A stretch of 64,000 nucleotides of DNA from DASXQK01 sp963724385. GTDB lineage: Bacteria > Pseudomonadota > Alphaproteobacteria > Dongiales > Dongiaceae. The notes beneath the pieces are model-generated. The model searched no databases. It was not told where the DNA came from and was given only the letters and a program-made list of their open reading frames with translations. Made by a program: the position numbers and the translations under genes. The stretch is taken from positions 2,009,938 through 2,073,937 of the forward strand of contig CAVRUJ010000002.1 in NCBI GenBank assembly GCA_963724385.1, written 5' to 3'. Positions 50,385 to 59,143 of this stretch are shown in pieces. Each line of letters opens with the position of its first letter. Position 1 is the first letter of the stretch.

Positions 50385-51389
50385 GTGCATCCACGCCGTC
50401 CTGGCGAGCCCGTGGGAAGCACGCTATTGTGGACATCCGCGCCCTTTTCCAATCCGGCGGCCTCGCTCTTGGTTTCCCCAACCGCTTCCGCTCCGCCCCG
50501 CGACAAGCTGAGCGGGGTGCTGATCATGCTTCTGGCCGTCCTGCTGTTCTCCTGCATGGACGCCCTCATCAAGCTCGCCTCGGCCCGTTACCCCACCGGC
50601 CAGATCATCTTCTTCCGCAACACCTTCGCCTTCCTGCCGCTTTCGATTTTCATCCGCAGGGCCGGAGGCCTGAAGATCCTGCGCACGCGACATTGGCGGC
50701 AGCACCTGTTGCGGGCGTTCTTCGGCATCACCAGCATGGGCTGCGGCTTCCTCTCCTTCGCCCTGATGCCGCTCGCCGATTCCGTGGCCATCGGCATGTC
50801 GGCGCCGATTTTCCTCACCGCCGTCTCGGTGCCGTTGCTGGGCGAGACGGTCGGCTGGCGGCGTTGGGCGGCGGTGATCGCGGGGTTCCTCGGCATCCTC
50901 ATCATCACCCGTCCGGGAATGGGCGTGTTCGGCACCGGCGCCCTACTGGCGCTCGCCGGTTCCGCGCTCTATGCGCTCGCCATTGTCCAGATCCGCAAGA
51001 TGCCGGCGAGCGAGCCGGCGGCGACCACGGTGTTCTTCTTCAGCTTGATCGCGACCGCGGTCGGCGGCGCCAGCCTGCCCTGGCAATGGGTGACGCCGGA
51101 CCCTCTCATGCTCGCCTGCCTCATCGTCATCGGGCTCATCGGCGGTCTCGCCCAGATGGCCCTCACGGTCGCCTATCGCATCGGCCCGGTTTCCATCGTG
51201 GCACCCTTCGAATACACAGGCCTCCTGTTCGCGACCGGCTTCGGCTTCGCGATCTGGGGTCAGGTGCCGGACCGTTTCGTGTTCCTGGGCGCCGGCGTGG
51301 TCGTCGCCAGCGGCCTTTACATCCTGCACCGCGAGCAGGTGCGCATGCGCGCGCTGCCCCTGTCGCGGACCTCTGAGACCGGGCATTAA
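50385..51389 (+). CDS. EamA/DMT-family transporter (third in the window)
   Basis: The product is up to 334 aa from GTG 50385. Start is uncertain, since the first helix begins only at ~residue 43 (GVLIMLLAVLLFSCMDALIK), and GTG 50412 or TTG 50472 would also serve. It has ten hydrophobic segments in two halves. It differs clearly from the 13-18 kb pair: it has ARYPTGQIIFFRN in place of WQIYVxRS. Divergent from the PotA-like gene. It overlaps the convergent acetyltransferase by 4 bp. Confidence 0.84.
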   Translation: MHPRRPGEPVGSTLLWTSAPFSNPAASLLVSPTASAPPRDKLSGVLIMLLAVLLFSCMDALIKLASARYPTGQIIFFRNTFAFLPLSIFIRRAGGLKILRTRHWRQHLLRAFFGITSMGCGFLSFALMPLADSVAIGMSAPIFLTAVSVPLLGETVGWRRWAAVIAGFLGILIITRPGMGVFGTGALLALAGSALYALAIVQIRKMPASEPAATTVFFFSLIATAVGGASLPWQWVTPDPLMLACLIVIGLIGGLAQMALTVAYRIGPVSIVAPFEYTGLLFATGFGFAIWGQVPDRFVFLGAGVVVASGLYILHREQVRMRALPLSRTSETGH

Positions 51390-52363
51390 GGCAGGGTCGG
51401 CGTCTCCTCGGCGGCGAGACGCTGGAAGTCCTCGCCGAAGCAGTTGACCGTGAGGTCCCTGTCGGATTCTTGGGCAATGCGGCGGTAGAAGGCCCGCGCC
51501 CGTTCATTGCGCCGCATGACTTCCCAGGACATGCCGAGATGGCCAGCCGCCGCAGCCTGCACCGCGACAGCCGCCATCAGATCTTCGGCCACGCCCTGGC
51601 CGCGAAATTTCTCTTCCACCAGCAGGTCCGAGAGAAACGTGAGCGGCCCGCCGGTATCGGTGTCATAGACCGGCCAGAAGACAGCGTGGCCGACCGCCTC
51701 CTGCCCGATTTCCGCGATGACGGCGCTGAAACGAGGCGCGGCGCCGAACCCGTCGGCCGCAAGCCTTGGCCCTGCGTCGAAGCCGAGCGGACCTTCGCCG
51801 AGGTAAATCAGGAGCGCGTTCAAATACCGCGCGAGAATCGGCGCGTCGGTACGCTTCGCCGGGCGAAGGATCGCCCGCGAGCGCGGCGATGATTCGGCCA
51901 GCCGGCCGAGGGCCGCTTGAGGCATGAAACAATGGAGCAGCGCGTCATCCTCATGTGCGAACTGCGCATAGAATCTGCGGGCCGTGGCATTGTTCCTGAG
52001 GACGCACCAGTGCATGCCCTGGTCTCCCTCAGCCGCGGCGAGGCTCGCGACCTTGGCTGCGAGGCGCCGGCCGATGCCCCGCCCGCGCGCCCAGCTTTCG
52101 ACATAAAGATCGGCTAGCCAGACGGTCGGGACGACCCGATCCGTGTCGTAGGATGGATGATAGAGCGCGTAACCGGCCGGCCGGCCATCGACCTCGGCGA
52201 CAAGTGCTGCGAAGCGCGGATTGGGCCCGAACCCGTCGCGCCGGCAGATGGCAGCATCGAAGCGTGGCGGCGGACTGCCTTCCGCTTCGGAAAGCCGGGC
52301 GTCGAAAGACGCGAGGATATCGGCATCCTCGACGCGCGCGCGGCGAATGACGGTTTCGGTCAT
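51386..52363 (-). CDS. Tandem GNAT acetyltransferase
   Basis: The product is 325 aa, two GNAT domains back to back. Each has an acetyl-CoA-binding motif A: WARGRGIGRRLAAKV near 95-108 and KFRGQGVAEDLMAAV near 255-270. The halves are similar, as if duplicated. A substrate cannot be guessed. Convergent with the DMT gene, divergent from the penicillin-binding protein gene. Confidence 0.85.
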   Translation of the reverse strand: MTETVIRRARVEDADILASFDARLSEAEGSPPPRFDAAICRRDGFGPNPRFAALVAEVDGRPAGYALYHPSYDTDRVVPTVWLADLYVESWARGRGIGRRLAAKVASLAAAEGDQGMHWCVLRNNATARRFYAQFAHEDDALLHCFMPQAALGRLAESSPRSRAILRPAKRTDAPILARYLNALLIYLGEGPLGFDAGPRLAADGFGAAPRFSAVIAEIGQEAVGHAVFWPVYDTDTGGPLTFLSDLLVEEKFRGQGVAEDLMAAVAVQAAAAGHLGMSWEVMRRNERARAFYRRIAQESDRDLTVNCFGEDFQRLAAEETPTLP

Positions 52364-52446
52364 GGCCGCGCAATATGTCGGCAGGCCGCAATGTCGGCAA
52401 GGGACGATGGCGCTGGCGCGCCAAATCGCCTAAAGAAGCGTCCGGC

Positions 52447-54462
52447 ATGAGCAAGACCGACGACGCAAAGAGCAAGCGTAAGCGCAGGAAAAAACGCGGC
52501 GCCGGCGGGCGAAAGGCGCGCGCGTTCGGCGTCAAGCTCGCCAAGTGGAGCGCGGTCGCCGCGGTCTGGACCTTCTTCATAGGCCTCTGCTTCATCGCCT
52601 GGCTCGCCTACGATCTGCCGGATTTGAGCCGGCTCACCAGCGCGGTGCGCCGGCCGTCGGTGACGCTCGTCACCGCCGACGGCCAGATCCTGGCAAGCTA
52701 CGGCGATCTCTACGGCAAGCCCGTCAGCCTGGATCAGCTGCCGCCCTATTTGCCGGAAGCGCTGCTCGCGACCGAGGACCGGCGCTTCTACAGCCATTTC
52801 GGGCTCGACCTCAGGGGGCTCCTGCGGGCGACCATCGCCAACATCGAGGCGGGCCATGTCGTGCAGGGCGGCAGCACCATCACCCAGCAGCTCGCCAAGA
52901 ACGTGTTCCTGACGCCCGACCGAACGATCCGGCGCAAGGGCCAGGAGATCATGCTCGCCCTCTGGCTCGAGCACACGATGACCAAGGAGCAGATCCTGAC
53001 CCTGTACCTGAACCGGGTCTATTTCGGCGCCGGCACCTATGGCGTCGATGCCGCCGCCCACAAGTATTTCGGCAAGCCCGCTTCGCAAGTCTCGCCCTTC
53101 GAGGCGGCGATGCTGGTCGGCATGGTGAGGGCGCCCTCGCACTACAATCCGCTCGTCGATCCCAAGCGCGCCGCCGAGCGCGCCAAGCAGGTGCTGGTCA
53201 ACATGGTGGATGCCGGCTACATGGTCGCCCCGGACGCCGCACGGATATCGGCCCAGGGCGAGGCCGCCATGAAGCCGGCGCCGGCGGCAAGCGGCCAATA
53301 CTATGCCGATTGGGTGCTCGACCAGGTGTCGAGCTATGTCAACTACAGCGACCGCGATCTGGTGGTCGTCACCACCATCGACCCCCGGGTGCAGCAGGCG
53401 GCCGAAGCGGTGGTCGAGAAGACGCTCGCCAACGCCGACGTAGCCAAGAACGCCAGTCAGGCAGCACTCGTCGCCATGTCGCCCGATGGGGCCGTGCGCG
53501 CCATGGTGGGCGGGCGCGATTACGCCGGCAGCCAGTATAACCGCGCGACCCAGGCGCTCAGGCCACCGGGATCGACCTTCAAGCTGTTCGACTACCTGGC
53601 CGGGCTCGAAGCAGGGATGAGCCCGGACGATACCCTGGTGGACGCGCCGATCTCGGTCGGCAACTGGCGGCCGACGAATTTCGACGACCGGTATCTGGGC
53701 CAGGTCACGCTGCATGAGGCCTTCGCCCAGTCCCTCAACAGCGTCGCCGTGCAGATCTCCCAGCGCGTCGGCCTCGCCAAGGTGATCGACGCGGCGCGCC
53801 GGCTCGGCGTCACCGCCCAGCTGAACGAGGTGCCCAGCGTCGCGCTGGGCGCCAGCGGCGTGTCGCTCCTGGAAATGACCGGCGCCTATGCCGTGCTCGC
53901 CAATCGCGGCAACGGGGTCTGGCCCTACGGCATCACCCAGATCCTCGATGCGCAGGGCAACGTGCTCTACAAGCGCAGCGGCTCGGGCCCCGGGCTCGTG
54001 GTGGGAAGCCACGCCGCCTCGGCGCTCCTGGACATGATGCAGGAGGTGGTGACGTCGGGCACGGGCCGGGCGGCCGAGCTTGGCGATTGGCCGGTCGCCG
54101 GCAAGACCGGCACCAGCCAGGACTATCGCGACGCCTGGTTCATCGGCTTCACCGCCGACCTGGTGACCGGCGTGTGGGTGGGCAATGACGACAACACGCC
54201 CATGAACAAGGTCGTCGGCGGGTCGATCCCGACCCATATCTGGCATGATTTCATGGATCAGGCCGAGGCGGGCAAGATGCCCACGCCATTGCCGGTCCCG
54301 AGCGGCGAGCTGCCGCAAGTGGCGCTCAATCCCATGACGCCCTTGACGCCGAGCGCGGATTCGGGCGCCGCCGCACCCATCCAGCCCCTGGGCGACAACA
54401 CCCCTTCGCCCGAAATCCAGAGCATCATCGAGAAGCTGAAGGGGAGCCACCAGGGCCAATAA
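52447..54462 (+). CDS. Class A penicillin-binding protein (PBP1A-type)
   Basis: The product is 671 aa from ATG 52447. A short basic cytoplasmic tail and membrane anchor (about 38-60) precede the glycosyltransferase domain with the catalytic Glu in ATEDRRFYSHFG (near 108) and QGGSTITQQLAKN. The transpeptidase motifs are STFK (S376), SLN (S429 region) and KTGTS (K553). The Pro-rich tail lacks a further domain. It polymerises and cross-links peptidoglycan. Its 3' end overlaps the convergent efflux gene by 38 bp. Confidence 0.94.
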   Translation: MSKTDDAKSKRKRRKKRGAGGRKARAFGVKLAKWSAVAAVWTFFIGLCFIAWLAYDLPDLSRLTSAVRRPSVTLVTADGQILASYGDLYGKPVSLDQLPPYLPEALLATEDRRFYSHFGLDLRGLLRATIANIEAGHVVQGGSTITQQLAKNVFLTPDRTIRRKGQEIMLALWLEHTMTKEQILTLYLNRVYFGAGTYGVDAAAHKYFGKPASQVSPFEAAMLVGMVRAPSHYNPLVDPKRAAERAKQVLVNMVDAGYMVAPDAARISAQGEAAMKPAPAASGQYYADWVLDQVSSYVNYSDRDLVVVTTIDPRVQQAAEAVVEKTLANADVAKNASQAALVAMSPDGAVRAMVGGRDYAGSQYNRATQALRPPGSTFKLFDYLAGLEAGMSPDDTLVDAPISVGNWRPTNFDDRYLGQVTLHEAFAQSLNSVAVQISQRVGLAKVIDAARRLGVTAQLNEVPSVALGASGVSLLEMTGAYAVLANRGNGVWPYGITQILDAQGNVLYKRSGSGPGLVVGSHAASALLDMMQEVVTSGTGRAAELGDWPVAGKTGTSQDYRDAWFIGFTADLVTGVWVGNDDNTPMNKVVGGSIPTHIWHDFMDQAEAGKMPTPLPVPSGELPQVALNPMTPLTPSADSGAAAPIQPLGDNTPSPEIQSIIEKLKGSHQGQ

Positions 54463-55648
54463 GCAGCCGGTGGACGAGAGGCTGCAGCAGCCCGCAGAGC
54501 GCGATCGCTGCCGCCATCGGCCGGGCCGTGCCGTCAGCGAGATGTCCGATGGCGGCGCCGATGAGGGCCGCAGCCCCCATCTGGATGAATCCGAGCAGGG
54601 CCGCCGCGGTGCCGGCGAGCAGCGGAAAGGGGCCGATGGCGCCGGCCATGGCGTTGGGCAGGACGAGGCCGGTCCCCGCCATGTAGAAAACCGTCGGCAG
54701 CAGGATGCCGGGAACGCTGGCGCCGAAGGCCAGGACCGAAAGCAGGAGCGCCAATCCGCCTGCCGCCGAGACGAGCCCGCCGTTGCGGACCATCCATTCG
54801 ACGCCGAGCCGGCGGGTCATCCTTCCGCCCGCGAGCGTTCCCGCCATGTAGCCCAGCACGATGGCGCCGAAGCAGAGGCCATAGACCGGCGGCGAAAGCC
54901 CGACGATCTCGACGAAGACGAAGGAGGAGCCGGAGATGAAGGAGAAGATGCCGCCATAGGCGAGCGCCGAGCAGAAGACGTAGCCCATGTAAGAGCGCTC
55001 GCGGAGCAAACTGAAATAGCCGCGCGCGAGGCCATCGAGGGTCGTGCCCGCTGGCCCCGCATCCGGCACGGTCTCGGGCAGGACCATGTAGGTCAGCGCC
55101 AATCCGGCGACGCCATAGACGGCGAGGATGGCGAAATTGGCCCGCCATCCAAGCGAGGCCTGGACCAATCCGCCCAGCACAGGTCCCAGCGCCGGGGCCA
55201 GCGCCATGGCCGCACCCATGTAGGAAAGTATGCGGGCCGCGCCCTCGCGCCCATGGACGTCGCGCACGATGGCCCGGCAGACGACGGGACCGGCGCAGGC
55301 CCCGGCGGCCTGGACGAAGCGGGCGGCGATGAGGCTGCCGATGCCAGGCGCGGCCACGCAAGCGAGGCTGGCGACAACGTAGATCGCCACCCCCGCCAGC
55401 AGGACCGGCCGGCGCCCCAAGCGATCCGAGAGCGGGCCATAAATGAGTTGCCCGCCGGCCAAGCCCACCAGGAAGACGCTCAAGGTCAGCTGCACTTCGC
55501 CGATGTCGGCACCGAACGCGTGGCGCAGGGCCGGCAGCGAGGGCAGATAGAGATCGGTCGAGAGCGGCCCCAGTGCCACCATCGCGGTCAGGAGGGCGGT
55601 GACGGCAAGGCCCTTGGCACCGACTTTCGCAGAAAGTCGGTGCCTCAT
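54425..55648 (-). CDS. Bcr/CflA-type MFS drug-efflux transporter
   Basis: The product is 407 aa from ATG 55648 (a GTG at 55672 would add eight residues but lies in a large hairpin). Twelve helices; the first has ALGPLSTDLYLPSLPAL, the Bcr/CflA signature, and GPLSDRLGRRPVLL is the MFS motif A between helices 2 and 3. Two strong inverted repeats overlap its first codons and upstream leader. Substrates of the family include bicyclomycin and chloramphenicol. Confidence 0.9.
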   Translation of the reverse strand: MRHRLSAKVGAKGLAVTALLTAMVALGPLSTDLYLPSLPALRHAFGADIGEVQLTLSVFLVGLAGGQLIYGPLSDRLGRRPVLLAGVAIYVVASLACVAAPGIGSLIAARFVQAAGACAGPVVCRAIVRDVHGREGAARILSYMGAAMALAPALGPVLGGLVQASLGWRANFAILAVYGVAGLALTYMVLPETVPDAGPAGTTLDGLARGYFSLLRERSYMGYVFCSALAYGGIFSFISGSSFVFVEIVGLSPPVYGLCFGAIVLGYMAGTLAGGRMTRRLGVEWMVRNGGLVSAAGGLALLLSVLAFGASVPGILLPTVFYMAGTGLVLPNAMAGAIGPFPLLAGTAAALLGFIQMGAAALIGAAIGHLADGTARPMAAAIALCGLLQPLVHRLLIGPGGSPSASR

Positions 55649-55722
55649 TAAATGTCTTAGTATCGGATTCACGCAGAAATTCCTGACAAAGCCCGAGCCA
55701 GGAATTTCTGCGATCCGATACT
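55616..55722. promoter_or_regulatory. Two strong hairpins around the start of the Bcr/CflA gene
   Basis: Hairpin 1: arms GGCACCGACTTTC (55616-55628) and GAAAGTCGGTGCC (55632-55644), 13 bp perfect with a 3-nt loop, inside the first codons. Hairpin 2: arms at 55659-55685 and 55699-55722 that pair over AGTATCGGAT and GCAGAAATTCCTG, with a small internal bulge and a 13-nt loop, in the leader. Both would form in the mRNA and could limit ribosome access. Confidence 0.75.
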
Positions 55723-55845
55723 CGGGCGGGCGGGCATCGCGGCAAGATGGATGAGCCTGGACCCGGCCACAAGAGCAGGCGCGGCTTGTCAGGCGCTTGC
55801 GAGGCTGCTTTCCTGCCGGCCGTTCGCAACGCAGAGGTGAGGGCG

Positions 55846-56295
55846 ATGGCCAAGCATAGGGGCGAGCGGGAACCTTGGATGGCGGCGCCGGACTATGGCC
55901 GGTCGCTGCGCGGCTTCCACGTCAACCTCCTGGTGAAGCAGGTGGCGCGCTCGGTCGCCTTCGCCCGCGAGGTGCTGAATGCCACCGTCGTCTATGACGA
56001 CCCCGACTTCGCGGTGTTGCGCCATGGCACGGCCGAATGGATGCTCCATGCGGACCATACCTACGGCGACCATCCGATCCTGGCGCTCACGGGCGACGGG
56101 GCGCTGCGCGGGGCGGGGGTGGAGCTGCGCCTGCACGACCATGATCCGGACAAGGCCGCGGCCGACGCGGCGCGCCACGGCTACACCGTCCTGGCGGCGC
56201 CGGCCGACAAGCCGCATGGGCTCCGGGAATGCTACATCGCCGATCCCGACGGCTATGTCTGGGTTCCCGACCGGCCGCTCAAGCCGAAGCTGTAG
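55846..56295 (+). CDS. VOC (glyoxalase/bleomycin-resistance) superfamily protein
   Basis: The product is 149 aa from ATG 55846, which has AGGTGAGGG just upstream; an ATG at 55747 would add 33 residues of low quality. Two beta-alpha-beta-beta-beta units are seen, starting GFHVNLLVKQVARSVAFARE, ending CYIADPDGYVWVPDRPL with the conserved DPDG turn. Metal ligands could be H, E and E, but the activity (lyase, dioxygenase or resistance) is not evident. Confidence 0.84.
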   Translation: MAKHRGEREPWMAAPDYGRSLRGFHVNLLVKQVARSVAFAREVLNATVVYDDPDFAVLRHGTAEWMLHADHTYGDHPILALTGDGALRGAGVELRLHDHDPDKAAADAARHGYTVLAAPADKPHGLRECYIADPDGYVWVPDRPLKPKL

Positions 56296-56304
56296 GCTCG
56301 GACC

Positions 56305-56487
56305 TCAATGCCCGGCGTCGGCCCTGGCCCCGGCCCGGCGGATGTAGCGGCGGCCGCAATAGGGACAATCGACCTTCCCCGTCGCATCGACGGTCAGATA
56401 GACCAGAGGGTGGCCGGCCGCGGGGTCCGGGCCGCCGTCGCAGCCGACCTTGTCGGTCTCGATTTCGATCGTCTCGGGTGGCTGCAT
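56305..56487 (-). CDS. Zinc-finger domain protein, NDUFS6-like, 60 aa
   Basis: A small protein starting MQPPETIEIETDKVGCDGGP with zinc ligands C16, H26, C41 and C44 (VDCPYCGRRY). This is the zf-CHCC domain of the mitochondrial complex I subunit NDUFS6 and its alphaproteobacterial counterparts, which are about this length. It is encoded opposite the end of the VOC gene (9 bp gap) and divergent from the ABC ATPase. The frame continues upstream only as antisense to that ATPase. Confidence 0.85.
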   Translation of the reverse strand: MQPPETIEIETDKVGCDGGPDPAAGHPLVYLTVDATGKVDCPYCGRRYIRRAGARADAGH

Positions 56488-56583
56488 GATCTTCTTCGTC
56501 CGGCGTTGACCGCAAAACGGCGCGGATGATACCCATGGCGCGGCGCCGGGATCAACCCGTGCGGTCGATCGGCAGAAAGTCAA

Positions 56584-57540
56584 ATGCGCGACAATTCCCC
56601 GCTCCCGGCCGACGCGGTCGCCGTCCGCGGGCTCGACAAGACCTATGGGGCGAGCGGCAAGCGCCCGGGCAAGGAGGCCTTGAAGGGCGTCGACCTGGCG
56701 ATCCCGCGCGGCAGCCTGTTCGGCCTGTTGGGGCCCAATGGCGCCGGCAAATCGACCCTGATCAACATCCTGGCCCAGCTGGTGATCAAGAGCGCCGGCG
56801 AGGTGAGGGTCTGGGGCTTCGATCTCGACCGGAACCCGCGGGACGTGGCGAGCGCCATCGGGGTGGTGCCCCAGGAGCTCAACATCGATCCGTTCTTCAC
56901 GCCCAGGGAGCTGCTGGAGCTCCAGGCCGGGCTTTATGGCGTACCGAAGGCGGAACGGCGCACCGCCGAGATCCTCGAAGCCGTGGGCCTTACCGACCGG
57001 GCCGAGGCCTATGCCCGCACGCTCTCCGGCGGCATGCGCCGGCGCCTTCTGGTGGCCAAGGCCCTGGTCCATAATCCCCCCGTGCTGGTACTGGACGAGC
57101 CCACGGCCGGCGTCGACGTGGAGCTGCGCCAGCAGCTCTGGCGCTATGTGCGCCGGCTGAATGCCGAGGGCGTCACCATCTTGCTGACCACGCATTATCT
57201 GGAAGAGGCCGAGCAGCTCTGCGATCGCATCGCCATCATCAACCACGGCCGGCTGATCGCCTGCGACAGCACGGCGGCACTCCTTCGCCGGCTGGACGCC
57301 AAGGAACTATCGCTCCTGGTCGATCACGACCTCGATGCCGTGCCGGCCGCCCTTGGCGCCTTCGATGCGCAGCTCAAGGGCCCGCGGCGCCTGGTCGTGC
57401 GCTATCAGCCGAGCCGCACCCGGGTCGCCGAGATCCTGGCCGCGGTCAACGCGGCAGGGCTCGAGATCGTCGACCTGACCACCCTGGAGGCCGACCTCGA
57501 GGACATCTTCCTCCAGCTCACCCGGGCGGACGAACGCTGA
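56584..57540 (+). CDS. ABC transporter ATPase, CcmA/multidrug-export type
   Basis: The product is 318 aa. Walker A GPNGAGKST, signature LSGGMRRR, Walker B VLVLDEPTAGVD and the long C-terminal part typical of DrrA/NodI-type exporters. No permease gene follows at once; the hydrolase starts in the stop codon (TGATG). The permease must lie elsewhere or the gene is an orphan. Confidence 0.9.
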   Translation: MRDNSPLPADAVAVRGLDKTYGASGKRPGKEALKGVDLAIPRGSLFGLLGPNGAGKSTLINILAQLVIKSAGEVRVWGFDLDRNPRDVASAIGVVPQELNIDPFFTPRELLELQAGLYGVPKAERRTAEILEAVGLTDRAEAYARTLSGGMRRRLLVAKALVHNPPVLVLDEPTAGVDVELRQQLWRYVRRLNAEGVTILLTTHYLEEAEQLCDRIAIINHGRLIACDSTAALLRRLDAKELSLLVDHDLDAVPAALGAFDAQLKGPRRLVVRYQPSRTRVAEILAAVNAAGLEIVDLTTLEADLEDIFLQLTRADER

Positions 57541-58559
57541 TGCGGTTGCGCCTTTCCCGGACCCTCGCCATTCTCGCCCTGCCCATGCTTCTCTTTGCCT
57601 GCGCGCCCAGACTGCAACCGCTTGGACCTACCGTTACGTCCCCGTCCATCGGCGATGCCGGCCTGGTCATGGACGACGGCGTCGCGCTGCCCCTGCGCCA
57701 CTGGGCAGCGGAGGGAGAGCCGAAGGCCGCGATCCTGGCGATCCACGGCTTCAACGATTACAGCGAGGCCTTCGAGAAGCCGGCCGCCCAGTGGGCGAAG
57801 CTCGGCATTGAGACCTATGCCTATGACCAGCGCGGGTTCGGGCGCACGGCCTATCACGGGCTCTGGGCCGGGGACGAGCGGATGATCAAGGACCTGCGGG
57901 AGGCCTCACGCCTGATCGCGGCCCGGCATCCCGGCCTGCCGTTCTATATCCTGGGCGAGAGCATGGGCGGTGCCGTGGTCATGAGCGCGGCCGTCGACGG
58001 CGATCCGCCCCGGGCCGACGGCCTCATCCTGGTGGCGCCGGCCATCTGGGGGCGCCAGTCCATGGGACCGGTCGCCAGCGGCGCGCTCTGGTTCTTCGCC
58101 CACACGATGCCCTGGTACACGGTGACGGGCCAGGGCCTGCATATCGAGCCGACGGACAACCGCGCGGTGCTGGAGAAGTTGAGCCGCGATCCCCTGGTGA
58201 TCAAGGCCACCCGCATCGATACCGTCTATGGCCTAGTGGGGCTGATGGACCGGGCCTGGGCCGCGGCGCCGAAATTGCCGGCCCGCGCCCTGGTGCTCTA
58301 CGGCGAGCATGAGCAGGTGCTGGACGACGCCGCGGTCGCCGCGATGCTGCACCGGCTGCCGCGCGGGCCCTCGGCCCCGCGCGTCGCCCTCTATGCCGAA
58401 GGCTATCACATGCTTCTGCGCGACCTGAACGGCCAGGTGGTGAGCCGCGACATCGCCGATTGGATTCTCCATCCCGGGGCGCCGCTTCCCTCGGGCGCCG
58501 ACGCGCTGGCCCAGAAGCTGCTGGCCAAGCCCAACGCGGGCCTCGCCGCGGTGAATTAG
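57540..58559 (+). CDS. Alpha/beta hydrolase lipoprotein (monoacylglycerol-lipase-like)
   Basis: The product is 339 aa. Lipoprotein signal with lipobox LFAC (C21). The catalytic nucleophile is S141 in GESMGG, Asp near YGEHEQVLDD and His in AEGYHMLL, the full triad. The family (Hydrolase_4) includes lysophospholipases and monoglyceride lipases; the enzyme would sit in the membrane facing the periplasm. It overlaps the ABC ATPase by 1 bp, a translational coupling. Confidence 0.9.
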   Translation: MRLRLSRTLAILALPMLLFACAPRLQPLGPTVTSPSIGDAGLVMDDGVALPLRHWAAEGEPKAAILAIHGFNDYSEAFEKPAAQWAKLGIETYAYDQRGFGRTAYHGLWAGDERMIKDLREASRLIAARHPGLPFYILGESMGGAVVMSAAVDGDPPRADGLILVAPAIWGRQSMGPVASGALWFFAHTMPWYTVTGQGLHIEPTDNRAVLEKLSRDPLVIKATRIDTVYGLVGLMDRAWAAAPKLPARALVLYGEHEQVLDDAAVAAMLHRLPRGPSAPRVALYAEGYHMLLRDLNGQVVSRDIADWILHPGAPLPSGADALAQKLLAKPNAGLAAVN

Positions 58560-58563
58560 GGCT

Positions 58564-58854
58564 CTAAGCTTCCGGCGCCGCGCCGGGCAGTCGCCGCCGC
58601 GCCCAGGCGAAGGATTCGGGAGGGACGTCGAATTCCGCCGCCAGACCCGTCACCAGGCTTTCATCGCCCAGCACGAAATCCAGCACTCCGCCCAGCACGG
58701 CAGGATCGCCGGCGCCGGCCCTGAGGCTCGCCCCATCCAGCCCGGAAAGGGCGATGAAGCGCGGGAGCAGCACCTCATCCCCGACGATATGGGCGAGCGC
58801 TCTGAGAGCGAGAGTCTCGGGATCGGGCCTGTTCGTTGGCGGGTGCTTCGGCAT
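58564..58854 (-). CDS. DUF3572 family protein
   Basis: The product is 96 aa from ATG 58854. It contains LALRALAHIVGDEVLLPRFI, then ALSGLDGASLRAGAGDPAVL and LVTGLAAEFDVPPESFAWAR, the DUF3572 pattern typical of alphaproteobacteria. All-helical, function unknown. The open frame continues upstream through the tRNA gene but that part is not coding. Ends 4 bp from the convergent hydrolase stop. Confidence 0.85.
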   Translation of the reverse strand: MPKHPPTNRPDPETLALRALAHIVGDEVLLPRFIALSGLDGASLRAGAGDPAVLGGVLDFVLGDESLVTGLAAEFDVPPESFAWARRRLPGAAPEA

Positions 58855-58958
58855 GGCAGGCAGTCTAGCGCGGTCCGCGGGGGCGATGGAGGGGCGCCGC
58901 AGGCCCGGCTTTACCCTTTGGGGCGCATTGGCTATGGTGCCGCCGGCTCGCAGCCCAA

Positions 58959-59035
<77 letters not shown>

Positions 59036-59143
59036 TTTTTCTTAAATGAAATCGGCACCTTAGCCAGACGAGGTTTCCGCGAGGAAGGCCAGGAATCATT
59101 CTTGGCACAATCTTGGCACACTCCGAACTGGAGAGAGTGCCAC

